From a bacterium (GTDB lineage: Bacteria > Patescibacteriota > Minisyncoccia > Minisyncoccales > Minisyncoccaceae): 64,000 nt of DNA. The notes below the pieces were generated by a model. That model worked only from the letters and a program-made list of their open reading frames with translations. It was not told the origin of the DNA and did no database searches. Of this stretch, positions 23,832-31,739 are shown in pieces (within the stretch, counting starts at the first letter, position 1; each line of letters begins with the position of its first letter). The position numbers and the translations under genes were made by a program. The stretch is from NCBI GenBank assembly GCA_023228085.1, contig JALOBW010000003.1, positions 1 to 64,000 on the forward strand. The letters run 5' to 3'.

Positions 23832-25115
23832 CTATTTCGTTGTTTCTATTTTAATTATTATGTTGTTTTTATTATTAGAAAGATTTCCTTTCCAAGAAGG
23901 ATTAAGGTTTATTTCAACTTTTTCAATTTCTGTATCTTCCTTGATAATATTTACTGCTTCATCCTTACTTTTCCCTGCAATTTTTTCTGTTAAAGCCTCT
24001 CCGCTTGAAGCCACAAACATATCAGAAGAAACAGAAAGATTCATTTCAAAAGCGTTGTTCTTTTCAATAATTCCAGTAGCCTTAAAGGTAGAATTTTGGA
24101 ATGTAGGAGATTTTCCTTCTTCAAGATTGCCAATAATTCCGATTAAGTTTTCTAAATCTGCCTTTTTAACTGCTACAATCTTGGTTTTTATCTTACCAGA
24201 AACCTCAAAGGAGTCAACTTTGTCTCCGCTTTTTGCCTTGACCTTAAAATCAGATACATCTTGAATAGTGGCGCCATCTATTACGACATAATCCTCTGGA
24301 ATATTACCTGAAAGAGAAGATACTATTGTTGATAACTGCTGTTCTTTAAATTTATCTTTCGCTGTGTTTATATCATTTTGTGAAACTGCCAAAGTATCGC
24401 TTTTCACTCCTCCTGTAATTGAGGTTGATGTTTCAGCCCATGTAGTAGAGTAGTATTCTGTTCCATTTAGTTTTGGGATAGAGAATTTTGCCGAATCAAT
24501 ATTGTACTCACTTCCTGGTTCATCTGCTTCAATTTCAATCTCAACCATACCTGGACCATCACTAGTTGCGGCTGGAATATTTATAACCGATAACGAATGA
24601 TATGATTTTTCGCCTTTATCTGACAAGAAATGTGTTCCGGTTTTAAGGGTAAGAGGTGTTGCTGGACTAAATTTGTTATATACCTTTATTTTTCCTTTGG
24701 CTGTACCGCCACCACCAGCACTGCCAGTTGATTTGATTATGGTTGTATAGGTTTGTTCTTCGTTGAATTCCTTTCCATTTAAAATAATCCTCGTATCACC
24801 TTCGCGAAGATTATAGTTATCAACAACAGCAACCACAACAGACTTCTCTCCACTTACCTGCTGTATTCTTGGATAAATTTTTACCTCGGCTTTGGTGTCG
24901 GTTAGAAAATAAAATGCAAAAACACCAACAACAATAAAAATTATTGCTGCAATCATTATACCCTTGAATCCATTTTTCTTTTTCTTTCTTTTTTCTACTT
25001 GATAAACTGGCATATCTTCTTTTATTTGAACTTCTAATTCTTCTCTTGTTTCTATTGCTTGTTCTTGTTGTTTTATTTTATTTGGTGGGATAATATCGTA
25101 AATTTGTTTGCGCAT
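23832..25115 (-). CDS. Baseplate J/gp47-like domain membrane protein
   Basis: 427 aa from the ATG at 25115 (MRKQIYDIIPPNK); an upstream ATG at 25172 is possible. The disordered cytosolic N terminus (about 1-65) is followed by a TM segment (GIMIAAIIFIVVGVFAFYFL). An outside region carries the baseplate-J-like pattern: AKGKIKVYNKFSPATPLTLK, THFLSDKG, INIPAATSDGPGMVEIEIEA, EPGSEYNIDSAKFSIPKL. In phages this fold builds the tail baseplate; membrane-anchored versions in this phylum have no known role. No other phage gene is nearby. It is transcribed away from the ribosomal operon promoter and ends before it. Confidence 0.8.
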   Translation of the reverse strand: MRKQIYDIIPPNKIKQQEQAIETREELEVQIKEDMPVYQVEKRKKKKNGFKGIMIAAIIFIVVGVFAFYFLTDTKAEVKIYPRIQQVSGEKSVVVAVVDNYNLREGDTRIILNGKEFNEEQTYTTIIKSTGSAGGGGTAKGKIKVYNKFSPATPLTLKTGTHFLSDKGEKSYHSLSVINIPAATSDGPGMVEIEIEADEPGSEYNIDSAKFSIPKLNGTEYYSTTWAETSTSITGGVKSDTLAVSQNDINTAKDKFKEQQLSTIVSSLSGNIPEDYVVIDGATIQDVSDFKVKAKSGDKVDSFEVSGKIKTKIVAVKKADLENLIGIIGNLEEGKSPTFQNSTFKATGIIEKNNAFEMNLSVSSDMFVASSGEALTEKIAGKSKDEAVNIIKEDTEIEKVEINLNPSWKGNLSNNKNNIIIKIETTK

Positions 25116-25291
25116 ATTTTTTTTATTTATTGTCCTTCTACCACGGGCAATTGACCCGTATTTGAAGGGCAAGTCCGTAGTGAAGCGGAGGAAATAACAT
25201 AAATCACAAAATTTTACGATACTGCCGAAAGTAGTATAAATTTGTAAAATTTTGAGTCCGCTTCAGGACTATGGGGCTAGCCCATAGATTT
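25116..25291. repeat. Palindromic intergenic spacer
   Basis: Contains several hairpins: AAAATTTTAC...GTAAAATTTT around a GATACT/AGTATA core, and CTATGGGCTAGCCCATAG-like pairing near 25270. No gene is seen. It may act as a structured leader or terminator between alaS and the baseplate-J-like gene. Confidence 0.5.
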
Positions 25292-27094
25292 TTATTTTAT
25301 TAAAACTGCTTTTATTCTTCTAACCCCAGCACTGGAACTTTCTTCTTTAATGATTTTAAAAATTCCTAATTCGCTAGTTTTATTAACATGCGGACCAGCA
25401 CAAATCTCCTTTGAAAAACATTCACCTGATGTTGGGTTATAAATTGTCCACACCTTAACAGTTTCAGGATATTTTTCTTTAAAAAACGCTAGTGCTCCTG
25501 CACTTTGGGCATCTTCCAGCCCCATTTCTTCTTTTTTAATTTCTAGATTTTCCTTGATTTTTTGGTTAACTAATTCCTCAATTTTTTTTATTTCGTCCGA
25601 AGACAATTTTTGTGTGTGGGAAAAATCAAACCTTAATCTTTCTACGTTAATATCAGATCCCATTTGTTGAACGTGACTTCCAATTACTTGTCTTAAGGCA
25701 GCGTGCAACAAATGTGTTGCTGTATGCAGTTTTGCACCCTCTTCGCCAGCATCTTTTCCAACTCCTCCGAATTTCTTTTCTGCTCCTGCGCGTGATAAGT
25801 CTTGGTGCTTTTTTAATGCTTCCAAAAAGCTAACTTTGTCTATTTTAAAACCTTTCTCACTGGCAATTTCTTCGGTCAATTCAACCGGAAAGCCATAACT
25901 CTGATAAAGATCAAAAGCGTCTTCTCCGCTAATAATATTGCTATCTATAGTTTCTAATTTTTTCTCAAGAATTGCTAATCCAGTCTTAATAGTTTTTTCA
26001 AATTTCTCTTCCTCGTTTCTTATTATTCCATATATCCTTTCTTTACTTCCATTTAGTTCATTATAAACAGAGCTATATTTTTCAAAAACATAATCACCCA
26101 AACTAAAATCATTCGTCATTCCTAGCATTTTTGAGTATCTAACGCATCTTCTGATAATTCTTCGCAGAATATATCCCTGCCCAATATTTGATGGCTCTAT
26201 TCCATCTCCCACCAAAAATATCGCACTTCTTGTGTGATCAGCAATAATCCTAAAAGCTTGTTTATTATTTTCATATTTTTTCCCAGAAACTTCTTCAATT
26301 CTTTTAATCATTCCTTCAAAAATATCCGTTTCATAGGCAGATCCAGTTTCGTTTAATACCGATAAAAGCCTTTCAAAGCCGATTCCAGTATCAATATTTG
26401 TCTGATTTAAAAGCTCATAAACTCCATCTTCGTTTCGGTTGTATTGCATAAAAACAAGGTTCCATATTTCTACAACTCTCTTGCAATAGTCACAGTTCGG
26501 ACCGCAGTCTGGTCTTCCGCAACCTAAATGCTCACCTCTATCATAATGAATCTCTGAACAAGGACCGCAAGGACCAATACTACTGACTGGACCCCAAAAA
26601 TTATCTTTTGCACTACATTCAATAATCTTTTCTCTTGAAATTCCGTGCTTAAGCCAAATATCTATAGCTTCTTCATCTTTTGCTATTCCGTTTTCTCCCC
26701 TAAACACAGTCACATAAAATCTTTTTTTATCCAATCCTAACTCTCCTACTAAAAAATCCATTGCAAGTTGTATAGCTCCTTCTTTGAAGTATCCTATCTC
26801 ATCCTGACCAATTGACCAATTACCGAGCATCTCAAAAAAAGTATGATGAGTATCATCTCCAATTTCTTCTATATCTCCTGTTCTAAAACATTTCTGACAT
26901 GAAGCTAGGTGCCTACTTCCAAAGTCCTCTAAAGGGTCTTTTTTGCCCGATAAATACAAAGAAAATTGCTGCATCCCTGCGGTAGTCAGCAATACACTTG
27001 GATCTGTTGGCAATAACGATGAGGATGGTATTATCTTGTGATTCCTTTCTTTAAAAAAAGTAAGAAACTTATCTCTTAATTCCTGTGATATCAT
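25292..27094 (-). CDS. alaS: Alanyl-tRNA synthetase lacking the C-Ala domain
   Basis: 600 aa (E. coli 876). Catalytic core (FLTFFKERNHKIIPSSSLLP, LTTAGMQQF, RTGDIEEIGDDTHHTFFEMLGNWS), tRNA-recognition domain and editing domain are present. The editing zinc motifs are HTATH and CAGPH, the latter with Pro instead of the usual Thr. The oligomerisation C-Ala/DHHA1 domain is missing. A Cys-rich loop (CGRPDCGPNCDYCKRV) lies near residue 190. The promoter is an extended -10 (TGATATAAT, 27125-27130 core). No SD. Confidence 0.96.
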   Translation of the reverse strand: MISQELRDKFLTFFKERNHKIIPSSSLLPTDPSVLLTTAGMQQFSLYLSGKKDPLEDFGSRHLASCQKCFRTGDIEEIGDDTHHTFFEMLGNWSIGQDEIGYFKEGAIQLAMDFLVGELGLDKKRFYVTVFRGENGIAKDEEAIDIWLKHGISREKIIECSAKDNFWGPVSSIGPCGPCSEIHYDRGEHLGCGRPDCGPNCDYCKRVVEIWNLVFMQYNRNEDGVYELLNQTNIDTGIGFERLLSVLNETGSAYETDIFEGMIKRIEEVSGKKYENNKQAFRIIADHTRSAIFLVGDGIEPSNIGQGYILRRIIRRCVRYSKMLGMTNDFSLGDYVFEKYSSVYNELNGSKERIYGIIRNEEEKFEKTIKTGLAILEKKLETIDSNIISGEDAFDLYQSYGFPVELTEEIASEKGFKIDKVSFLEALKKHQDLSRAGAEKKFGGVGKDAGEEGAKLHTATHLLHAALRQVIGSHVQQMGSDINVERLRFDFSHTQKLSSDEIKKIEELVNQKIKENLEIKKEEMGLEDAQSAGALAFFKEKYPETVKVWTIYNPTSGECFSKEICAGPHVNKTSELGIFKIIKEESSSAGVRRIKAVLIK

Positions 27095-27171
27095 TCTGAA
27101 ATTATTTAATTTTTATCTAGTGCTATTATATCAGATTTTAAAACAAATTAAAGGGTGCGTTATAAAGACAA

Positions 27172-27500
27172 TTTAGGGACTAGTAATTCGTAATCAGTAA
27201 TTAGTACTTTGTGGCTTTCTTGAACGAAAGCTTAAATACATCTTATTAGATTCCCGCCTTCGCGGGAATGACAGAACTTTAGAGATTAGTAATTCGTAAT
27301 CATCCTACGCTTTCTTCTTCGCTCTACGAGCTACGATTAAAAAAGAAAGCTTCGGAATGGCACAGCTAGTAATTAGGGCTTGGAAAGTTCGCATGGCAAA
27401 CCTAAAAACATCTTATTAGATTCCCTTCTTCATCCACCTGCGGCGAGACAGGAGGGAATGACAAATGTGAATTAGGGATTAGTTAAGGTTGGGTGTATTT
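27172..27500. repeat. Composite intergenic repeat region
   Basis: Modules shared with 1.4 kb and 61.9 kb: GATTAGTAATTCGTAAT; TAGATTCCCGCCTTCGCGGG followed by AATGACAG; CATCCTACGCTTTCTTCTTC...AAGCTTCGGAATGGCACA; and a second TAGATTCCC...GGGAATGACA copy whose inner stem (CTTC/GAGG type) differs in sequence. No coding content between alaS and the TPR-like gene. Confidence 0.85.
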
Positions 27501-27508
27501 GGGAATAA

Positions 27509-27534
27509 AAAAATCAACCTCCAAAAAGATTGAT
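27509..27534 (-). terminator. Terminator after the TPR-like gene
   Basis: AATCAA/TTGATT stem with a 12-nt loop followed by seven Ts on the minus strand; it overlaps the stop at 27534. Confidence 0.7.
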
Positions 27535-28286
27535 TATGGCATCTTAAGATGCATTAATTCGGACTGAAGTTCTATTAACTCCAGACAAACATAGTCCGCA
27601 TTGGACAGATTACTCAAGAAAACTTTATTCGCTGGGTCGGTATCAATGGCTTCGCGCCAAAGCTCTTGGCATTTTTCAATTGCCTCAATAGCTGCTTCAA
27701 TGTCTCCAAGCTCTTGATAAGCTTTTGCCACCCAAAACATCAGATCTGCTCGGTATTGAAAATTTTTTTCTCCATAGCGAGCATAAGCTCTACCGAAATA
27801 ATCAATTGCTGCCTCAGGATCACTGCTCTCAAAATATAACCGTCCCATGTTATACAGCATATGAACGGCAAATATATTGTCCGCATTCTTATTCCTGAGA
27901 ATACAACTTAGGGCTTGCCCAATATAAATACTGGGATCGGTCTGGCTTCGGGCTGAGACAATAAAGGCATTGCAAATATATGGATCGTTTACTCCGCCAA
28001 AATCAAAAACCTCAAAGGCAATATCAATTTTGTTCAAAATACAATCTCCGATATGAGACCGAACCGATGGAAGTTCATGTCCAAAACCTTCGGACAGTTT
28101 TATTATTTCCATTGCTGACTCATATCTAGCTTGGTTAAAATATGACCAAGCCAATTTTTCCAAGATTTCTGAAGGTGCACAACTAAGGTCAGGAAAATTG
28201 TTGGCAACAAACAGAACTACTTGAGTGTATTCTCCAGCCCCATAGAGCTGAAAAATTTCTTTGAGGAGCACATCTTCTGTGTCCAT
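27534..28286 (-). CDS. TPR-like repeat protein
   Basis: 250 aa from the ATG at 28286 (MDTEDVLLKEIFQLYGAG). The upstream in-frame extension to 28340 would overlap the promoter and is rejected. Helical repeats of the TPR type are clear in the C-terminal half: AVHMLYNMGRLYFESSDPEA, DYFGRAYARYG, LMFWVAKAYQELGDIEAAIE. It has no signal peptide, so it is probably a cytosolic scaffold. The promoter places the transcription start at the ATG itself, so the mRNA is predicted leaderless. Monocistronic. Confidence 0.8.
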   Translation of the reverse strand: MDTEDVLLKEIFQLYGAGEYTQVVLFVANNFPDLSCAPSEILEKLAWSYFNQARYESAMEIIKLSEGFGHELPSVRSHIGDCILNKIDIAFEVFDFGGVNDPYICNAFIVSARSQTDPSIYIGQALSCILRNKNADNIFAVHMLYNMGRLYFESSDPEAAIDYFGRAYARYGEKNFQYRADLMFWVAKAYQELGDIEAAIEAIEKCQELWREAIDTDPANKVFLSNLSNADYVCLELIELQSELMHLKMP

Positions 28287-28292
28287 AAATAC

Positions 28293-28321
28293 TTTATAAA
28301 ATACTAATGAATATATGTCAA
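28293..28321 (-). promoter_or_regulatory. Promoter giving a leaderless mRNA (TPR-like gene)
   Basis: TTGACA (28316-28321), 17-nt spacer, TATAAA (28293-28298). Seven nt downstream is position 28286, the A of the ATG. Confidence 0.7.
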
Positions 28322-28330
28322 TATTTGTAA

Positions 28331-28351
28331 TAAAAAACACCAGATGGTGTT
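28331..28351 (-). terminator. Terminator after the 79-aa gene
   Basis: AACACCA/TGGTGTT stem followed by TTTTATT on the minus strand. Confidence 0.75.
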
Positions 28352-28364
28352 AGATTATATCGGA

Positions 28365-28604
28365 TTAAAAAAGGCAATGTTTTAACGTCACATTGCCGCA
28401 GACGATGTCTCTCATTAATACTTGGGCTACCCAATAGGATCCTCCTTGGATTCGTTTGATCTCATCTGGATCAAATATCTCTGAAATTTCATCTTCTGAA
28501 ACTTCAACCTCATAGAGGAGTCTATCTTTGGGAGTTATTCTTGCTGTTCTGTAGGTAGCAGCAAGATACCTTGCCTCAATTAAATGATAAAGTCCGATTT
28601 TCAT
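28365..28604 (-). CDS. Hypothetical protein (79 aa)
   Basis: Not recognised. Small, mixed charge, no TM segment: MKIGLYHLIEARYLAATYRT..., with an acidic middle (SEDEISEIFDPDEIKRIQGG) and two Cys near the end. The ATG at 28604 is preferred to GTG at 28613 because a strong SD (AAAGAGGTGA) then lies 6 nt away. A leader of about 260 nt with a short upstream ORF and several hairpins precedes it (28605-28863), which suggests regulated expression. Confidence 0.68.
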   Translation of the reverse strand: MKIGLYHLIEARYLAATYRTARITPKDRLLYEVEVSEDEISEIFDPDEIKRIQGGSYWVAQVLMRDIVCGNVTLKHCLF

Positions 28605-28863
28605 TTTTTTCACCTCTTTAGCAACCTTACTTAATTATCCTTGCCCGACTTGTCCACCGAAGCTTTAGCGAAGATGGAATGCTAGTAAAATTAAGGATAA
28701 TTCAGCAGGATTGCTAACGATGATATAATATACAATCCTGAAACTTTTATATTACGTTTAAGAACGAAAATGCGTGATGCATTTGTCAAAGATAAGGGTT
28801 TTAAAAAGGATTGGATTTGCAATATTGTCGTTTCTCATATCCACTTCCCCCACTCACCTTGGC
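28605..28863 (-). promoter_or_regulatory. Long structured leader of the 79-aa gene
   Basis: The predicted transcript from the 28870-28897 promoter runs about 260 nt before the start codon. It can form CAGGATTG/CAATCCTG and AATTATCCTT/AAGGATAATT stems, the latter enclosing a GTCCACCGAAGCTTTAGCGA hairpin module. It also carries a 26-codon upstream ORF at 28758-28838. It matches no riboswitch class that I recognise. Confidence 0.45.
28758..28838 (-). CDS. Possible 26-aa leader peptide
   Basis: ATG AGA AAC GAC... to TAA, with GGGGGAAGTGGAT just before the start. Encodes MRNDNIANPILF...ITHFRS. No amino-acid run of the attenuator type is present. Support is limited to its position right behind a perfect promoter and a purine-rich leader. 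Confidence 0.3.
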   Translation of the reverse strand: MRNDNIANPILFKTLIFDKCITHFRS

Positions 28864-28869
28864 ACCTTT

Positions 28870-28897
28870 ATTATAACATACTATGTATTTTTGTCAA
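28870..28897 (-). promoter_or_regulatory. Perfect consensus promoter of the 79-aa gene
   Basis: TTGACA (28892-28897), 16-nt spacer, TATAAT (28870-28875) on the minus strand. It is back to back with the plus-strand promoter at 28913. Confidence 0.8.
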
Positions 28898-28912
28898 TAG
28901 TATTATCTCCTA

Positions 28913-28941
28913 TTGACACAGATAGATAAATATATTATTTT
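28913..28941 (+). promoter_or_regulatory. Promoter of the 141-aa secreted protein
   Basis: TTGACA (28913-28918), 17-nt spacer, TATTTT (28936-28941). The TTG of the -35 box could be misread as a start codon of a longer ORF. Confidence 0.65.
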
Positions 28942-28960
28942 AAAGACTGCGGAGAGAGAA

Positions 28961-29386
28961 ATGAAAGCCTTAATGGTAGCTTTGCTCATATTAATACTAT
29001 TACCTTTTCCAGTATTTGCAGATGATAGTCTAACGGCTTATCATTTACAAAATACAACTATCAATCTTTTATCTTTAAACCAAAAGGTAATTGATTTTGG
29101 AATGGGCTTGGTATTTTCAGAAGAAGAGCAAAAAGAATTAAAAGGAATCGTAAACAATGAGACGAGTCTTGAGATTATTAAAACTCAGGAGATACTTATT
29201 GAAAGTGGAAAAGTTGAAAAACCTAAAACAGATGACTGCTATGGACAAAAGGCACTAGAGGAAAGCTATTCTAGGTGCAAAGAAGCTCAAGAATTTGTTT
29301 CAATGGAGGATACTTTTCGTCACATAGATTTCTTATTAAGGAAATGCCTTAAAATAGAAGAGTCTATTGAGCAGTTTCTAAAATAA
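28961..29386 (+). CDS. Secreted hypothetical protein (141 aa)
   Basis: Signal peptide MKALMVALLILILLPFPVFA with cleavage before DDSLTAY. The mature part is helical, has three Cys (DDCYGQ, YSRCKEA, RKCLKI) and no known domain. The ATG at 28961 is chosen because GGAGAG lies 5 nt upstream and because the longer TTG start would begin inside the promoter. Its own promoter and terminator make it monocistronic. A small periplasmic or exported protein; function unknown. Confidence 0.75.
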   Translation: MKALMVALLILILLPFPVFADDSLTAYHLQNTTINLLSLNQKVIDFGMGLVFSEEEQKELKGIVNNETSLEIIKTQEILIESGKVEKPKTDDCYGQKALEESYSRCKEAQEFVSMEDTFRHIDFLLRKCLKIEESIEQFLK

Positions 29387-29416
29387 AAAGCACTAAGAAT
29401 AGTGCTTTCTTTTTTT
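29387..29416 (+). terminator. Terminator after the 141-aa secreted protein
   Basis: AAGCACTA/TAGTGCTT stem, loop AGAA, then CTTTTTTT. Confidence 0.85.
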
Positions 29417-29430
29417 GAAAAACTTTTTTG

Positions 29431-30117
29431 TTACTTTTTGAGCTTGTTCCTTAAATCTCTAACAATTTCACTGGCAACTTCTTTTCCCCCAAGACCAAAC
29501 GATAAACCTAATGCTAAGCTAATTGTTGCGATTAAGCCTATTACCAATGTATTAACTATTGTCACAGCAATACCAAGTTGAATAAGTACCGCAAATATTG
29601 CAAAAGTAAAGATTGACCATTTTACAAGAGAACCTAGAAAATTAACGGATGACACCCCCATCTTTCCAACACTTGCCTTAACAAGTTTTTCTAAGATATC
29701 GGCAACAACTATGGCAACAACCATTATACCGATGGCGATAATAAGATTAGGAACCCATAGTATTATTGAATTTAGTAATTCGGTAAAAGACGTCCAACTA
29801 ACTATTTCTGTTGAAATTGTTAAGAACATTATTACAAATATCCATTTAAAAATAACGCCAACAAAGTCAGATGGTCTTATGTTTATTTCAGCTTGTGCAA
29901 AAGCTTTTTCCCAACCAGTTTTTCTAAACAAACTATCAAATTTAAATACGCGAAGGACCCCTGCAACTAACGCTCCTAACCAAGATGACAAGAACCAACC
30001 TATAACAAAAATAATGATTGCCGCTAAAAGGTTTGGTATAAAATTAACTGTATTCTCAAACAATCTTTGAAAGGCACTATAAATAGCAAAGCCCCAATTT
30101 TGAGGATCAAAATCCAT
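29431..30117 (-). CDS. Conserved-TM-helix (MscS-related) membrane protein
   Basis: 228 aa with four or five TM helices. The sequence has the repeated helix pattern of the conserved-TM-helix family found in MscS relatives (IPNLLAAIIIFVIGWFLSSWLG, VPNLIIAIGIMVVAIVVADILE) and a pore-helix-like end (LALGLSFGLGGKEVASEIVRDL). The soluble beta and C-terminal domains of MscS are absent. It may be a minimal channel or an osmotic-response membrane protein. No SD. Confidence 0.82.
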   Translation of the reverse strand: MDFDPQNWGFAIYSAFQRLFENTVNFIPNLLAAIIIFVIGWFLSSWLGALVAGVLRVFKFDSLFRKTGWEKAFAQAEINIRPSDFVGVIFKWIFVIMFLTISTEIVSWTSFTELLNSIILWVPNLIIAIGIMVVAIVVADILEKLVKASVGKMGVSSVNFLGSLVKWSIFTFAIFAVLIQLGIAVTIVNTLVIGLIATISLALGLSFGLGGKEVASEIVRDLRNKLKK

Positions 30118-30266
30118 ATTTTTTTACCATCTGTCCTTTTCCGTACTATCCTCTTTAGGAACTGATACAAAAATGGATCGACGGCTTTATTGTTATTTTT
30201 ATTTTAAAACTTTCTCTAAAACTATTATATCATGCCCAAAAATGTGGGCTAATAAGTTATCAACAG

Positions 30267-31208
30267 TTAACTAATTGCTTTATCTTTTTTTTCTTTCTTA
30301 ATTTCGTTTATAGACATTACAAAGAATACTGCCAAGATACCTATTGAGCATAATGGAATAAACCAGAATGGATATTCTTGTCCAAAGCTCTCTAAAACCA
30401 TTATAGAACCAAGCACTCCGACTGCATACATTGCCCCATTCTTGAGGTATGCATACTTGCTAATTTTATCAATTCCTTTAATAGTTAAATCTCTCACAAT
30501 AAAAGCACCGATTCCATTTCCAAGGATAATTAAAGGAATAGACATTGTGAATGCAAATGCCCCAATGACACCATCTATAGAAAATGACGCATCTATTGCC
30601 TCTAGGTATAATATTTTACTCCAGGCACTCATATTACTACTACCCGAAAGCATTTCTTTTTCTTTTTCCTCTGCATTCTTCTTAAAACCATCGGTGATGA
30701 AAAAGGCACTGATACCTATTGTTCCAGCTAAGGCTAAAATAGGATTAACTTTGATGGAAAAGTAGACTATTAAAACCGTGAAAATTGATGCAATGGCATA
30801 GAACCAAACTCCTTGTTTGTGGATATACTTTTCAAGAAAAAAGGCATATTTTTTTTCCTCCAAAAACAGCCAAGATATAAATATTAAAAAAAGATATGCT
30901 CCTCCACCAAGCAATAGTAAAGGTTTTGAAGACTCCAAAGATTTTGAAACCGCTTCATCACTAGAAAACGCAGCTCCAATTACTTGAAAGAGAGATAATG
31001 AAGGATCGGTCATCCAAACTATTACAAACGGCAAAAAACCTCTAACGATAAAGACTGCAAATATTATTCCCCAGAATAGGAATATTTTTCTAAATTTATT
31101 TGGAAGTGTTTTTAATACGTGAGCGTTGATTATTGCATTATCAATACTACTCACTATTTCAAAAACACATAGACCAAATACAACAACAATTATTTCAATA
31201 ATACCCAT
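30267..31208 (-). CDS. TerC/DUF475 family integral membrane protein
   Basis: 313 aa, eight or nine TM helices. It has two family signatures with buried acids: FEIVSSIDNAIINAHVLK near residue 16 and YLEAIDASFSIDGVIGAFA near residue 200. The family is related to TerC (tellurite resistance, and metal, especially Mn, export in some members); the substrate here is not known. A Lys-rich C-terminal tail is cytosolic. No SD. Confidence 0.88.
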   Translation of the reverse strand: MGIIEIIVVVFGLCVFEIVSSIDNAIINAHVLKTLPNKFRKIFLFWGIIFAVFIVRGFLPFVIVWMTDPSLSLFQVIGAAFSSDEAVSKSLESSKPLLLLGGGAYLFLIFISWLFLEEKKYAFFLEKYIHKQGVWFYAIASIFTVLIVYFSIKVNPILALAGTIGISAFFITDGFKKNAEEKEKEMLSGSSNMSAWSKILYLEAIDASFSIDGVIGAFAFTMSIPLIILGNGIGAFIVRDLTIKGIDKISKYAYLKNGAMYAVGVLGSIMVLESFGQEYPFWFIPLCSIGILAVFFVMSINEIKKEKKDKAIS

Positions 31209-31247
31209 AAAATAAATTAAGAATTATTATATTAAAAAAGCAAAATA

Positions 31248-31640
31248 CTAATAATCTGAATCATAAACATATTCAGAATTATCTGCCATCCAACACTTAA
31301 TAGTAAAACTATTTCCATTTGATTTATATCTGTAATAGTTTTCTCCTCCTTTTGGATCTTTTGGAATTTCGTCAAGCTTTTGTTTTCGTAATGCTTCATC
31401 AAGATTATAACAATTTTTTCCAACATCACATTCCGATTCTTCTACAGGAAAAGTGCCACTATTTATCCTTACTGCCAATAGGATTTTCATAATTTGAGCA
31501 ATATTGCTTTTCCTCTCTGCATCATTCGCCGCATTCACAACATTCATAGTGGCAATCATTATAACCCCCATCAATAAAAACATTATAATTACTACTAAAA
31601 TTATTTCTATTGATGATATGCCCCTTTTTATTTTTTTCAT
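31248..31640 (-). CDS. Type IV prepilin-like protein (130 aa)
   Basis: The N terminus MKKIKRG-ISSIEIILVVIIMF is a prepilin leader: cleavage after Gly7, with Glu at position +5 of the mature chain, then a hydrophobic helix. The C-terminal head holds two Cys pairs at most (ECDVGKNC, KCWM) and a GGENYYRYKSNGNSFTIKCW block like the gene next door. A minor pilin or pseudopilin. No SD. Confidence 0.88.
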   Translation of the reverse strand: MKKIKRGISSIEIILVVIIMFLLMGVIMIATMNVVNAANDAERKSNIAQIMKILLAVRINSGTFPVEESECDVGKNCYNLDEALRKQKLDEIPKDPKGGENYYRYKSNGNSFTIKCWMADNSEYVYDSDY

Positions 31641-31739
31641 TTTGCTAAATTCTTTTGAAGAATTATATAAAGTCCTGAAACCATAATATCAAAAACTATA
31701 AAAAATATAAACGTAATACTAACAAACTATTTTTTATTT

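Noticed and set aside
23832..25115. Prophage
   Set aside because: Only one baseplate-like protein, with a membrane anchor; no integrase, terminase, capsid or lysis gene nearby.
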